The notes: generated by a model not told the origin, from the sequence alone. A DNA stretch of 64,000 bases from Centroberyx gerrardi (GCF_048128805.1 NC_135999.1:25505659-25569658), one strand, 5' to 3'; positions 1 through 14,981 are shown, numbered from the stretch's first letter. Program-made: numbers and translations.

Positions 1-1736
1 TATGATACTGAAAGACAGCAAACACAAAAGACGAACAACTAAAAGGTATTAGGTATTGGAGTGTAAGGCAAGTTTATTTATGAGTGTTGTGATTTGTTGA
101 AGGCAATCAATGAGGAGGAGAAACAATAAACAAACAATAACAACAGCAACAACAAAAAAAGAGGGTTACGGGGGAAACAAAAACAAGAAAACAAAAGAAG
201 TAAATGGATACATAAATAAAAAAAATAATGTAAGGGGAATGCTAGTAAATGGCCAGTGAGAAATAAAGAGGAGAAAAGGAAAAATCTCTATATGTTTAAA
301 AGGGAAAAATTGCAGGCCAGGGTGATTCAGTGAATATATAACTATTAGTTGAGGGTCATTAAGGTCATAGATTTGAAATGATAATCTCTTACAGGAAGGG
401 TGGAGAAGGAAATGAGATGAAAGGCAGGTGAAAAACAAAACAACTAAACTGTACAGGGTGCATGACTAGTATTACTCTTCTTCTACGATGCGGGTGGAGT
501 GAATAAACACCTGGGGCGGCATGGTGGTACGTAGCCCAAAGATTAGAGAAGTTGGCTTCAGAATTAGAATCTCAGATTTGCTTTACTCCACTAAGTACAA
601 CAGGTACACCTCTACATTTGGTACATTTAACCTTGTTAGTTGGTGCTGCAAGACAGTTATGCAACTCCGGACTGACTCACTAGGTGCAGGACAGAAAAGT
701 GACACTGATATATGACAGTAGACTCAGCAGTATACCTTCAAAGTCAAAGAATTGTTCTAGTGCTGCATCTTAGTCACAGAGGCGCAAAGGCTGATCAGTA
801 GCAAAAGATGCATAAATCACGCAGAGTGAAAGTTGGTAGACAGCTGAACTTCACTGGCTGGAATTTCGAGACCAAGCAGGAATATCACCGTGGGAACAGT
901 GAGTGACATTCCACCCATCAAGGTGTCCATCAAGGCATTTTAACCCCCAGCTGCTCCACTAAAGCTGCGACTGGTCAACAGTAGAGACTGAGGTTGTGTC
1001 ACTATGTGTCACTGTGTGAATGTGAGGATGAATAAAGGATAAAAATACAGAAAAGTGGAAGCAGGGGGACTTAGGAATCACTGTATCATGACAAAATGTA
1101 TAAAGGTTAACATCTATTTTTGGTGGCAATTCAAGATTTCTGTTATGTAGACACATCAAGGTGCAAATTGTATTATTGTGAGAATGTGTTATGAAACGTA
1201 TCATGAACCTGCTATGAAAGTCCCATGTAGTGCTACCCATTGCCAAGGAAGTGATACTTTAATTAGGAACCAAAAGAATTGTCACTAGTCGCACATCAAA
1301 CATCACAACTAAACTGTACGTAGGTTGAAGATGAGGAACCGGGACCGAGAAAAATGAGGACAACATGTTAAAGAACCTGTTCTGCGGCGAGGTTCGGGAA
1401 TTTCACATTGACTCATCTCTGCATCTGTTGCGGGACATCATTTTCAAAGGATGCTTTTGCTGGCACAAAAAGCAACAAGGGCACATGAACTGCAGCGCAT
1501 ACCACCGCCTTATCACTCACCACGATCCATCACGCAGGTCGTTTTGATATGTGATCCCGTGTCCCGGTTTGTGTTTTTGCAAAGAATTCTTGACGTTTGT
1601 TTTTAATCGAAAATGAAACGACGGATAGATGGGACTTTCTGCGTCGCTTCTATTCAGATAGTGGATGAGTCACAAATCAAAGAAACGTACTGTACACTAA
1701 ATTGACTTTCAGATACTCTAAACTCTATAGTATTCA

Positions 1737-2388
1737 CATTGGCCCCCATTCATCAAGCTATCATGAAGAGTGTAGAATCTACTGTGGAAATGATCCTAAG
1801 ACTCTTGCATCGTCTGACTCATGAAGCTTTCTTACATCAAAATGAGCGCAAATTACATTGCAGATGGATCAACCAGACTGTTTCCTTAGGACAGACCCAT
1901 AATTATGTGTGTTTGCTGACTCTTGGCCTATAAAAAGCAAGGCTTGCCGCAAGATCCTCTAGTAGCACGAGACTTGCCTTGTGTAAAGCACACAGCGTCC
2001 AATCATCCAATTATGCTCCATGTGCCTCCATAAAGAGCCTATGCGTCTTCTGAGACTTCAAGTAGGCTATTTATTCATACCTTTGATGCAAAAAAATCCA
2101 CAATAAGCATTGAATATTGCATTTCGAAACGTACATGTGGCGACAAAATGAATATGCCATTATTCTTCGTCACAGAACATGAGGACATTCTTGAATATTC
2201 TGTAATTCCAATAGTTTTCCATGTGGAATGCAAATGTGTAGTTCTTCAAAATGAGCGTACGCAAGATTGATTTTAGGGCTACGAAAAGGATGGAATTCAT
2301 AAATCCCGATTTTGCGGTAAAAATGAGCACACAACCACATAAATATCAGATTTGATCATGTGATCACCTTGATGAATGAAGGCCATTG
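1737..2388. mobile_element. Inverted-repeat DNA element, about 650 bp
   Basis: The ends are imperfect inverted repeats: cattggcccccattcatca at the left and the complement of tgatgaatgaaggccattg at the right. There is no coding capacity. I could not find a convincing target duplication. Confidence 0.45.
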
Positions 2389-4319
2389 TCTTATGTGGCA
2401 CCCAACTCCACCCATCTGGTACTTCAAGAAAACAATGCCAAGAAACTTAAGAAACTATTTGGTCCAGGTCTGATTGACACAGCACCTGGCAAAACCACCT
2501 GAGCTTGGTTTGCCTCTTTATGTGTTTCCTCACTGAAGAAAACACGTAACAGTTTGATGCTGAAACACACTGCAGTAGGAGTCCAGAGTGATTGATCAGG
2601 TCTTCTGACACTCTGAGCGGGGTCAACAAGACTTGAAATAATTGAAGTGGTGAATGCTCCTCTTCTTCCTTATGTAATAGTACAGGTTGCATGGGCACGA
2701 TCCATACATAGATGTACCAACTAAGTGTGTGTGTGTGTGTGTGTGTGTGCGTGCGCATGCGTGATTCTATGTCCCCAAATTTAAATCAGTTTTTGAAGGG
2801 CTGGAACAGAATGCAGCATTGACATTGCTTCTCATCTTTCATGTAAGCCTACACACTTTCCAACTTAAAAGCGTCGTCGGTGTTCCAATTTCCTCATCAA
2901 ACTAGACTTACTTTAAGATCTGATGTCATCTTGAACTGAAAAATGGCACTCGGATGGACCAGTTTATAATTGCAACATAATTTATGGCGCTCTGAGGAAA
3001 GGAAACATTGTTTTCGACTATTGTCTACGACTGTGACTGTTGAGGAGTGTTTCCTTGTGTTTCATGTTTTTGTCTGTGTTTTTATGCACTCTGAGACCAA
3101 AAGAGTTTCCCTTAATATGATAATAAAGTACATTGTGACCATGTGTAATGATATGAATGGATGTTTTTTTATTTCTGTGAAACACTGGTTGTCACCTGTA
3201 GCAAAAAAAAAACTGGACATAGTCAGAGAAGATCCCATTTCCTCAAGCTTACAAGACTTCACCAGTTCATATAATAATAATAATAATTATAGTCAAGGTG
3301 TAATGCAACGAGGCAGCTGCACGCTAATTCCTTAAAATTCTGCTTATACTGATTATCTTTTCCTACCCTTTTTCATAAAGTGATAGCGAGTGATTATGAT
3401 ACATATCGCTGAACTCAACGATTATCCAAGGTCCTGGTGGTATTGAAGATTATTTGAACCAATATACACTCATAAGATACAGTTTTCATAGCTTCTGTCA
3501 TTGAAAACGCACGGAGCAACCATAATGTCACTGAACCCCTCCTGGGTTTGGGAATCACCTCGGTTAACATTTGCACCTTGAAGAGAAACCAGTCTGCCTC
3601 CATGGTGCCTCTGCTCTCTTTCTATTCACCTTTTTTTTTTTTGCTGTCAGTCTGTGTGTGTCTTTTTCTGTTAGAGCCCATTCCTTCTGTTTTTCCCCTG
3701 TATGTGTGTGTGTGTGTGTGTGTGTATGTGCAGATGGTAAATGCATGCAGACGTGCGGGCAGACACGGCCCCATCACGATTCCTCCTCCTACCGCAATCA
3801 GCGATCTAAACGAGCCGAGTGAAGGACCTGCACCTCTTCACAGACCCTCCAAAATGTGTAAATAGCCCCCCAAAGCATGGCCTACCCCAAACAACACACA
3901 ATGACGGGTCGTTGGGCTGCTATTCTTAGCACAAGGTAGTATTTTCTCTTCATCTGTTTTCCTCAACCCTGTCACAAGGACAGCTGAGGCAGAGTGACGC
4001 ATTTTGACAGAAGGAAGAGGAAGAGAGAGACATGGAAAGAATAAAGGGAACGAAAGAAATAGACCATGGAAATGCAATATGCCCTTTTCAACAGGAACAA
4101 GTTTGTGTTTTACAATATGAAAGTGTGTTTTTCCCCGAGATGCTGGCACCTTCAGCATCATTATTCCCACAAAGTACACCCATACATGAAATGAGGGGCA
4201 TGAAACTGACATTTTTGTTACTGAGCCACTGTGAATAGAAGTTTTCAAGATAATTCAGAATTTTACTGGATAATTTAGCTATTCAGCTGTTAAAATAGCT
4301 TTTTCTCTTTTATAAGAAA

Positions 4320-4512
4320 CGACTGAAAGACAAGCTTGAACTCTTTTAAGACCTTTTTATTCAGGAAGGCTTTTTCGTGTTAACTTTTTAGTGATTATTT
4401 TCTTTCAGTTTCTGCTTTATGTTTTGTTTTGAACTCTCTAGCACTTTGAGATTCACTGTGAATGAAAAGAGCAGTACAAATAAAATGCATTATCAGTATT
4501 ATTATTATTGTT
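4320..4512 (+). mobile_element. L2-like LINE 3'-end fragment
   Basis: It encodes a decayed form of the usual C-terminal reverse-transcriptase tail (the LKTFLF..KAF region) and then has the 3' UTR signature (tagcactttgagattcact). It ends in an ATT simple repeat, as L2-clade elements do. Confidence 0.5.
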
Positions 4513-5374
4513 AAAGCCACCAGTAGAATACTTTTTAACCATCATTTGGCTGCTGGCAGGTGGTCATCTCAAGCCCTGCATATACAGTATAAGGCACTAG
4601 GAGAAAAAGAACTCAATCAGGTTTCACTGTCACTTGAACTAACCCTCTCCAAAGCATATAACAGTTTATAGTTCCTGTGAAACAGGGTAGGGGTCAACCC
4701 ACTGTCACTAACACAACTAATTAAGGAAGTGGAATTTCTTCAAAATCCAACTCCTTTAAAAAAACAAAAGCTTCATAAAAGCTTCATATATAGAATAATT
4801 TTGAATGCATGCTGTGTTAGTAGCCATTGAATATCACTTTTCTTTTGCATTTGGAACTGATTGAACTCAAAGAGGATTGAGCCCAAATCTGCTGGGAATG
4901 CATGTCGCCTCCAGCTGAATATGACCACAGCGATGAGCGACGGGCCGCCTCCACCCATCCCGCCTGCCAAAACACTCTTCCTCCCTCCCTGCCTCCCTCC
5001 TCTCCCTCCCCTCCGTCCTCCCTCCCCTGCCTCCACAGACGAGCCACTGCTGTGCTGTTAACCAATCACAGGCTGACACAGACAGTGAGGGTTGTCTGGG
5101 GCTGAGAAACAGAAGCACAAGGGAGGCTGCACACTACACTCAACACACACTCACACCTCACACACTCTTGGAGAACACACACACACTCACACCCTTCTGC
5201 ATTTTTGCTGTCATTGAACTTCTTCTCACTCGTCACTTTTTTTTCTCTCACATACACCTTCAGTGAGGATTTACATTTTCATGACTTGAATGACATTTTT
5301 TTGACATCATTTTCTTTTTATTCTACACACACTGATTTTTCTATTTGCTCTCTGTCTTGCACACATCTGCCAAC

Positions 5375-8300
5375 ATGTGCCTTCTGACAGTTGTGCTGCA
5401 GTTTTCTTTGCTCGGTGAGTTCCTTTTGCAATGTTTGATGATGATTTCTGTATATAGTGTGAAGAGGATGTGGTAGATGATGCACGTCTTATAATATGCT
5501 TCAGCTGTCTGATGGTTATGCCAGGAGTCTCAAACATGTGGCATGGAGGGACAAGAGTCTGCAGGTTTTCAGTCCAACCCAAGACTACACAGGGCATTTC
5601 ACTGATGAGTTCCTGAGTGAAATCAGCTGCTGTAGTGTTTGTTTGAAGGGAAAACCTGCAGACTCTCGACCACTGGGTCAGGCTAAACCAGTGTTTATCT
5701 TTCTTTATAATATTTAACTTGCTTTGAAGACAGTTATGCTTTGGTTACAATCGCTGCTCAATTTCATTCATTCAAGCATGGCATGTTGTGGTCTGCATCT
5801 CCCTCTGAGAATCTTACCATGGTTGTGGAAAGGGTTAAAATGATCAAGATGATAAAATTAGAAAAATATGATCTTAGTACTTTCTAACTATAATTCAGTC
5901 CCAAACTAGCACAATTCATTGAGTTCATTGAATTCATTGAATGGGGAAATTGAGAATGAAATCAGTCTGATTCTCGACATGTGTGCCAATTCAGACTTTT
6001 CCGTTCAGCCTCCAGAGTCATTTCAGCGTTATCACTTTGACAGCCAACAGCGTGGAAACTGATCCCTTCAGTTAAATAACTTATGAATTCACACATCTGT
6101 ATTTGCAGCCACTTCTCTCTTCGGTTGAGTGTGCTGTTGATGTGTTGCCTTCATAGAGGAGTGTGTGTGTGTGTGTTGGGGTGGGGGTGGGGGGGTGGGG
6201 GTTGTGTTTGACAGGGACACTACATCAGATGAAGTTTGACCAGTTCTAATATTATGTTTATCCTCCTGTGTCTGCATCGGATAGTATTTCCAAAGCATCC
6301 TTAGCATTTGTTTAAACCTTGCACACGCTACCAGGTATGTTACTAGATGGGTTTACCACATCAGACACATTTCAGACACATCGTAAATCACAGTAACATA
6401 ATCAGATATCTATTGTTACAGTGTGTATTTTAGAAGAATGTCGCGCACGTCATTGCGCCAGTTATTGCTGAGGCAGCTCATGTGTGTAGATAAATCCTTT
6501 TAATTATGATGCAGCCGTAAATAGGAATTGGGTGAAATTGGGTTTAAATGATTTTAATGTTTGAGATAAGATAAGATGAAACTTGAATGATCCCTGTGGG
6601 GAAATTAGGTTGTTGTGGCAGCAACAGTAATAGGATTCAGCAGGGGGGAAAAAAGACAAGCAAAATATAAGCACATAAAATATAAAACACATAATAAAAA
6701 CAGTTAAATAAAAACAATAAAGCAATAAAATAGAATGTAACCAGTTGTTGCGTTATTTTGGCGTATGCTGGAGACAGTTTGAACAAAGACAAGTAGACTG
6801 TATCGTTAGTAAACATCAAATAACTTCCTGGAGGTAGTGAGGGATGGTGCAGGTACAAAATGAACCTCATCAATCAGGAAAACGTATGTCAACATGTCAG
6901 TATTTATGTGAAACAGTCATGGCACGACATTTAATAAGCACTGAAATGCACTTCCTCATGCACTTAGTATATACACTTTTTCCTGTGTGTGTGTGTGTGT
7001 GTGTGTGTGTTTCAATCAATCAGTCAATCAGTCAATCTTTATTGTCCTGGTTGGGAAATTTGTTGTGCAGTACAAGTACAAGTACAAAACAAGAATAGAC
7101 AATAGATGGAAATAGATAGAAATTTATGGCAGGAATCCATACAGTACACATATCTAAAGAACATAGAACATATAATGTAATGTCAATCTGTGTCTAAAAC
7201 ATATAAAACATATAAAACATAATGTCCATCTGTAGACAATACATTATTAAAAGTTGTACATAAGCAGAAGCAGAACAAGTGATTAACAAAAACAATGAAA
7301 CAGATCCTCCTTGTCTTCCTTTTCAGGTTCCATTTCCTGTGTTCAGTTTCTCGCTCACCTGAACATGGGCGGAGTCACGGGCCAGGTGCGGTTTGACTCC
7401 GCCTCCCAGATGGCTACCGTCAACGTGTCCGGCACCGGAGCCTGCGCTTCTCTCAACCTCTCCCTCAGCGATTTCCCGGTCATGTACGGCCATTTTGCTC
7501 AGCCCTGCTCCGAGGCAAACATCGGCTCCAGCGTCTACACCTTCGCCGCCGATTCCGCCTCAAACTCAACCGTTAACGTGTCGCGCCTGTTTGAACAAAG
7601 GTCGAACCTGGATGACCTCTCGCTGACTTTGGAGACCTGTAACGGCACTAAAGTATGCACGGTTGTAAGCCGAGGTCAAACGTTCATGACGTGCCAGGCC
7701 AGGTTCACCGGGTCCATTGCTGGTAACGTTTATATCCGCCTAAACCCAGGAGTGACCGACATCAGGTTTCTCACAGACCTGGCTACAATCGGTCAGGTCA
7801 ACGCCTCACAAACGAACATCACCCTCTTTGGATCCGTGAGCACCGCCGCCAACTGTGACATTCTTCTTGGCAGCTTAGACCCCTCAGCTTTGACCCAGCT
7901 GGGTGTTGTTAAAGTCGGAGCCCCTTTACGACCCGTGAAATCCCGTCTGGACCTGACCACCTTCAACATCAACACTTTCTTCCTTCTCTTCCGCATGGGG
8001 TCGGGTTACAAGTGCGCTCAGATCTACATGCTGCACAGGAAAGAGGTGAGCGCGGTCGTGGATATGAGAGGGATCAAAGGCTACCTCAGCTTCCGACAGG
8101 CTTCCCCGTTCGACGTGACCGAGTTGAGGGTGAACCTGACCAACTTGCGGAGCAGAGTAGGGCCTTACCATGTCCACCAGTTCCCCATGCCCTCGATGAG
8201 GTCGCCGTCTTCAAGCTTGTGCGCCAACGATAACCTGGGCGGGCACTGGAATCCGTTTGGGATCGACGTGAGAGACCCGACATACCCGAGAGTGCCCGGA

Positions 8301-9460
8301 TCGACACACGACAGGTATGAACTCGGCGACCTCAGCTCCAAACACATGTCCCTGGAAGGTAAAAACGAGACGGACACGGTCTTTACAGACTTCAACCTCC
8401 CTCTGTTTGGACAGAACAGCATCGTAGGCCGGTCAATTGTGATTCACCAGCTGGACGGCTCCAGGTATGTGTGTGCCTGCATCGGCTACCCAGGGGAAGT
8501 GACAGTAGCCAGAGTCAGGTTTGAGAGACTTGTGGTTGGTGAAGTCCAGTTCACCCAGCTGAAGAACAACCCTCTGTCTGATGTGTCCATCTTCATGCAT
8601 TTGTCATATGGAAATCCCACAGCGACTGCCACCGAAAACCACAATTGGCATATTCACACCTACCCAATCAGCTCAGAGAGCGACGACGACGAAGGGCGCT
8701 GCAGCACCACAGGGGGCCACTGGAACCCCTTTAACGTTGACACCGGAGACAGCAGCTACGGCCTCCACTGCGGCCAATCCAGTCCGTTATCCTGCGAGGT
8801 GGGGGACCTCTCCAACAAACACAACACCATCAACCTCGGCACCAGAGTGGGCGGGGTGGAGGGGAAAAACTTCTTCACTGACACCACTTCCTGGTTGTCA
8901 GGGTCGGGCTCCATGATCGGCCGTTCGATTGTCATCCACCAAGCGGAAAACGCCGCGCCCAGGATGGCTTGTGCCAACCTGACACTGGTCCGTCTCCCTA
9001 CGGCGAGCTCAGGCGCCTGGTTGGGGCCCGGGACCTCCAGCGGGCAGATGCGGTTCTCCCAGTCTGTCCCACAGGGTCCCACGGTGGTAAACATCTCCCT
9101 GACGAATCTGAACTCCAGAGCTGGGGGCTACCATGTTCACATATTGCCCCTCAAGAGCGGCAGCGCACATCCTTGCTCCAACGCAGACATCATGGGCCAC
9201 TTCAACCCGTTTGCCTGGAACACGTCGGACTCCCCGGCGCCCGGGACTGGCACCGTGGACCAGTATGAGGCAGGAGACATCAGTGGGAAGTTTGGGATGC
9301 TGAACGGTTTGAACCAACTTACGGCTCTATTTATGGACGCTAACCTGCCGTTAACTGGGCCAAATAGCATAGTGGGGAGGTCACTGGTGATTCACTACAG
9401 CAACGGATCGAGGTGAGAACACGTGTGTGTATCTGTGCGTGTGGTTTTGTGTTTGTGTGT

Positions 9461-9491
<31 letters not shown>

Positions 9492-10042
9492 ACAGAGAGA
9501 GAGAGAAAGAGAGAAGAAACTTTTCTTACAAAGGACAAAGACCACAGCTTCCTATTATCAGCAATAGAAAGGCTGTGGCCACTGACTCTCTATTCCTCTT
9601 TACGCATCCTAAAACCTGCATACCTTGGTTTTTGTTTCAGCAAAGTGAAGAGAAATATTTGTCATTTCTATATTCACATTATCCTGATATTATAATTCAG
9701 GAAATATTGTCAAGGTCAGCTTCTCTGAACTTCCTTGTTTTTTTTGTAAAGGTGAGTAATCACTGATGCGATAGCAGCTTGAGAAGAATACAAACAGCTT
9801 GCTGACACACATAACCCTTCAAAGGCTCAGTAACAAAGACCTTGTCAAAATAGAGGGCAATTACAAGGGTAGGATGTCTTCGATACAAGGCAATCTCCTC
9901 CTGAGGTTTTATGGTGTAATACACAGATGATCTTCTTCTTTCACTGAGCGTGAGTCAGCGAGATATAGTGAAATAATATATCCTAAAGTCTATCCTGGGG
10001 ATGTCTTTGCTTGTGCTCATCTTGTGTGTTTATGTGTGTGTT

Positions 10043-10085
<43 letters not shown>

Positions 10086-11694
10086 ATGTTTGTGTGCTCT
10101 ACAGAATGCAGTGTGCTAACATCTCGGCTGACAGAGCTACAGATGGACATTTCGTTTTTGCCAAGGCTGTTTTCAACAGTACAGTGTCTGGGACAGTCAG
10201 ACTGGTAAGAACCGACAATGACAGCAAAGGTCTCACCCACTCTTTCCACTTATGCCTGTGTGTTATACCTCAATATAATAGAATTTCCAGTGTATTATAC
10301 ATCAGTATCATTTCTTATAAGTCTTTTTCGCCCAAGCCACACCGTCCTTGTTTAATTACCCCAGGCTCCATATTCAATTTAAATGACTGTACCCTGCGTT
10401 TTTCAAAGGTCAAGCGTCATGATTCAAGTTTAGAGTCCAAGTTTAGATTTAACAAAAATTAGAACCATAGGTGCTACTAAACAATACATATCATCCGGTT
10501 TGGAGATAATGAAGATGAAAATAATGTAAAGTAATGTGTAATGTGTAAAGTAATTTTTCTTAGTTTCATTCTTCTCTCTCTTGCTCGTTTGCTGTTAATG
10601 CCCTTTAGCTTTGTAGGGCAGTATTATCGTCCTGTGAGGGAAAGTGCAAAAAAATGTCTCATCAATGCAAAATACAAAGTTTAATACACGCATAAGAGGA
10701 TACATCATTACAGGTACAGATCAAATAATCTAATTGCAGTGTTAATAAATGAATTAGTAGTTCTTTTATTATAGTTTTGGCACTGTGGAGCTCAAATTGC
10801 TCTCTGACCAGGCTGGTTGAGACTGACATCGCTCAAGATTACCGGCTCACACCAGTAATCTTAGTGATCTTGACTCAGCTGCCCAGTTTGTTTTTATTGC
10901 ACAAGCTCAAGTTGCCAAACCAGGCTGCAGTGCAAAATGCCAAAACAGATTTGGTAGCGCTGTGAAAAAACAAGGTGGTCATTTTACCACACGCTGAGTT
11001 CATTAAGGAAAAAAACAGCACTCTTTACAGTGCCTTCTTCTTCTCACACCTTGTATTTGTGTTCATCTCAAAGTTTGTTTGGTATTATCATCAATTCCAA
11101 GGTGTTGGGTTAGGGTTAAGGTTAGTCGTTCAACTCAATGTCCTTGTCTCTTCAATAGGTTTGTACGGAAGCCCATTGAGGACATACATTCATATATTTT
11201 ATTTTCATTGTTTTCCCATTTTAACAAGTTCACAAAGTCATGATCTTGAGATAACACATTTTGTTTTCCTGAGATAATGACCTAATTTTCTCATTATCTC
11301 AAGATAATGACAAAGTACAGGCATAGAATAATTATGTCGTTATCTCAAGAAAACTAAACTTTGATTTCCCGAGATAATGAATTAATTTATATTGTTCCTC
11401 GAGATTTATAACTGCGGTGCATCACACTTCACATGATGACATGCCCTGAACACTAATATGTAGGCCTACTGCAAAATTATCTCAAGATCTTGGCAGAAAA
11501 TTAGATAATTTTCTCATTATCTCAGGAAAAAAATTTGTTATCTCAAGATGATGACATAAATAAATTGAAAACTAATTAACTCGTTATCATGGGAAAACAG
11601 CATAAAATGTATGAATACATGTCCTCAATTGGCTTCTGTAGGTTTGGGAACAGGTGGTAAGCTTCTAAATTCCATTACTGTGTGTGTGAGTGAG

Positions 11695-11729
<35 letters not shown>

Positions 11730-12812
11730 CTGACCTGAATTGAAATAGGATACATAGCCTATTCAGAGGCACAGATACAATGTCCCATGCTTTGAAAATT
11801 GCACCACTATAATATTCAGCCATGTAAAACAGCAGTCTCCAAAATGTCAACTTTTCAGGAACTACGAAAAATGGCCATGTTTTTTGCCTTATGACAATGC
11901 ATTTCTGTCGTTATCCAATGGATTTTGAAAGGGTTTCATAAGCCGAAGAAGTCCGAGATTTTTTTCAACCCGTAGATGACCATGTAATCCTTCAATTCAA
12001 GAGAAAATAAAATGAAAATCACCAAAATTTGAGTTATGAGGTTTTCACACGACAACAGCGATTTTTAATAATCAGAAATCAGGAGCTTCTCATTGACAAC
12101 CACATAACGCATAAGGAGTTTTTCTTGCTAACTTACATGGGAGCCAAGCTGCCACAAAAACATGACAGTGTGTTTCTGCTGTGCCGGACAGACAGTGAAT
12201 TCATTATGACTGTGGCGGGTTGCAGCAGGGAGCTGTGGGAAGCGGGACCTCGTCATTAGCTTAGCTTAGCATCAGGCTAGTGGAACCTACTGGCCCCGTA
12301 AACTAGGAAGCTCAGCGAGGGAACAGCTGTCTCTGTCGGCCCCATACTGAGCTCTGTGCTACATCTACGGATAAGAGTCCATAATATCTCCTTAGAGGCC
12401 ATATTATCAGGGGGAGGACGGTAGTCTGTGGAATAAGTGTGTTCCCTCAACTTTAATCTACTTTATTCTGCTCAGGCAGATTGAGCCGGGAGTCACACAG
12501 CGAGTATAAGAAATGGATTAAGAGTTAGACAGTTGCAATCCAAGATGTCTGTAATATCCAGCCATTCCCACTGATGTCCATTACAACTGTCTTCGTGTTT
12601 CGGCAAAGCTATCATCCCCCCATCTCAGGTTGAATTATAATGTGATTGAAAGACATTAACCCTTCACTCTTTCTCATTGTTCGTTCATGTTGTCCATTTG
12701 CATTTTCCACTCTCCTCAGTCTCAGCAGACGTTTCCTGATGGGACTAGCAGCGATGTCACACTGGAGGTGGACCTTCAATCGACAACGAAAGAGGCTGTA
12801 AGCACACATGCC

Positions 12813-12851
<39 letters not shown>

Positions 12852-12994
12852 CCCACACACAAGGAGGATACAGATATTGACAAATAGACAATAGTTCCCA
12901 GATATTTATTGTTGTCCTGCAAGCCAGTTTCCTTGCCTTTGATTGCAATGGGATTAGGAAGAGGTTGTAGATGTGTTTAAAATCCAATGCCGTT

Positions 12995-13044
<50 letters not shown>

Positions 13045-13156
13045 GAGTATGTGTGTGTGTATGTGTTTCTCTCTGCGTCTTTGTGTGTCTGTGTATGAGC
13101 CAAATTGATATTGGATACATAGCTTTTCACACACAGGCACAGAGAGACAATGTGCT

Positions 13157-13199
<43 letters not shown>

Positions 13200-13393
13200 C
13201 TTAATGCTTCCCACAATTAAAAAGCGTAGAAAAGCTCATTTGTGTTTCACTCCACCCGGCAGATTACTGAGGTTTCCTGGTTCATCATGGAAAACCGCAC
13301 AGGCAGCAACAGCAGCCAGTGCAGCGGGGTGGGCGGAGTCTACAACCCCTTCAACATGGTGTCTATGGTGAGAACACACTGCCTCTTTTTCTT

Positions 13394-13424
<31 letters not shown>

Positions 13425-14938
13425 AGAATTGTATTCCTATCAGGGTGGAAAATCATCTGAAACAGCATTTAGGCCATCATGGGACAATAAAACTCTCCAC
13501 TGAAACCCAAATTAGCTTTTTACGGCAGGGAGACCCACCCATGTTTCACTAACAAAGACCACGCCACTATGAGATGTATTTGGATGGTTTATTGAGGGAA
13601 AGAGGGGTCGAGAATGGAGGGATGAAACAAGGGTGGAGGGTGGAGGGATGAATCAGGGGTCGAGACGAAGGGATGAATCGAGGGGTCGGATGAGTTGGGG
13701 TCGATGGTTGGCTCGAGGAACCAGGGAATTGAGACTCAGGGTGGGGGCACTGTCTCGCTGATGGGGAGTCTTCTGGCCCCATCATTTCCCCCTGTGGTTC
13801 CTGTACTGAGAGAGAAGAGCATGAGAAGACATAAAAAAAGGGGTGGGGGGGAGGGATGAGAGAACTGAGACATACGAGAGAGAGAAAAGGTTATGGTTAG
13901 GCGCGTTTAAATAGGGTGGAGCAGGAAATTGAATGTGTGCTTGAGGTGTGGTCTTGTTCCCGAACCTCAGTTATAATAATAATAACTTCATTAGTGGAAA
14001 CTCTGGGGTGCATTACTGTCTTTAAATGCCGACTTAATTTACTAATAAACTATTGAATGAATACAACTAATGAATAAAATGTGCAAAGAAAAAAAATTGG
14101 AAGTGAAACTGACAATATCAGCCTGATATAAAAAGCATTTTCAATGCATTTTCAGTGCAGGTTTTACGAGTATCCTTTTCAGCTTTGCATGAAGGGTGTC
14201 ATTTAATTTGTATATGAGAACCACAGTGATGTTAGTCAATAATTACGCATAAAGATGCCGCAAATAACTTATGTTCATTCATATCATAATCATGCATCAA
14301 TTAACTTACAATACAGTGCTTTACTGATGGATCGATGCTAGCTACGGTCCTTTAATATGCACACACAGTAGGACAAAACTGCCAACCACTGACTTCACAG
14401 TAACAACAGATCTGCAGTACGACTCGTGAGTTTCTTTTCTAAAAATAGAAAGCTGACCATCGAACAGCAGAACAAGTGAAAATCCAGCCACCGTCACTGA
14501 GCCGCTGCCCAGGTGTGGGAGAAGTGAAATTGAGTTTCACGGTTCTGTTCCCCTTCAGAGCTCCAGCTGCTCGCGTGACACCCCTCTGAGCTGTGTGGTG
14601 GGCGAGGTCACGGGACGCCAAGGCCCAGTCAGCCTGACGGAGAGACGGCTCTACAGCGACGACATCATCCAGCTGGCCAGGGAGCACACAGGTATAAAAC
14701 AGGCTTGTAGTTGTTCTTTTTCTTACTTGAATTAAAATGTCTTCCTGTATGTGTTGAGCGGATTCCCTGAAACTTTGAAACCTGCTAAAAGCCCATTATT
14801 TAAAACCAATGCATGGGTGCCAATGAGAAAATAAGCTTTAATTGCTTTACTTCAGGAGTGGTTTTCATTAAATACTGGTCAACTTTTTGCAGTAACAGCT
14901 GTGTGTTTGAGGCTCTTGTCATACAGGAACTATCTCAC

Positions 14939-14981
<43 letters not shown>

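Larger units (their letters stand above)
1..5374. other. Upstream region without a recognised gene
   Basis: AT-rich sequence with short, unconvincing reading frames on both strands. It holds TG microsatellites (2725-2749, 3702-3725), an inverted-repeat element at 1737-2388, and an L2-like LINE 3' end at about 4320-4512. Pyrimidine-rich and CA-rich sequence (4970-5190) precedes the first exon of the SOD-repeat gene and probably includes its promoter and 5' UTR. Confidence 0.5.

Noticed and set aside
1739..1933. 64-codon frame near the left end
   Set aside because: It lies inside an inverted-repeat element and has no recognisable features.
7393..7626. Alternative frames inside exon 2 of the SOD-repeat gene, on both strands
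   Set aside because: They are shadows of a strongly supported coding frame with conserved motifs.
9423..9766. Two overlapping frames through TG/GA repeats after exon 2
   Set aside because: They run through a microsatellite within an intron; exon 2 ends at 9412 with a good donor and the next exon joins in phase.
12757..13220. Frames of 77-145 codons rich in Cys/Val or Thr/His
   Set aside because: These are translations of TG and CA repeats and have no codon structure beyond them.
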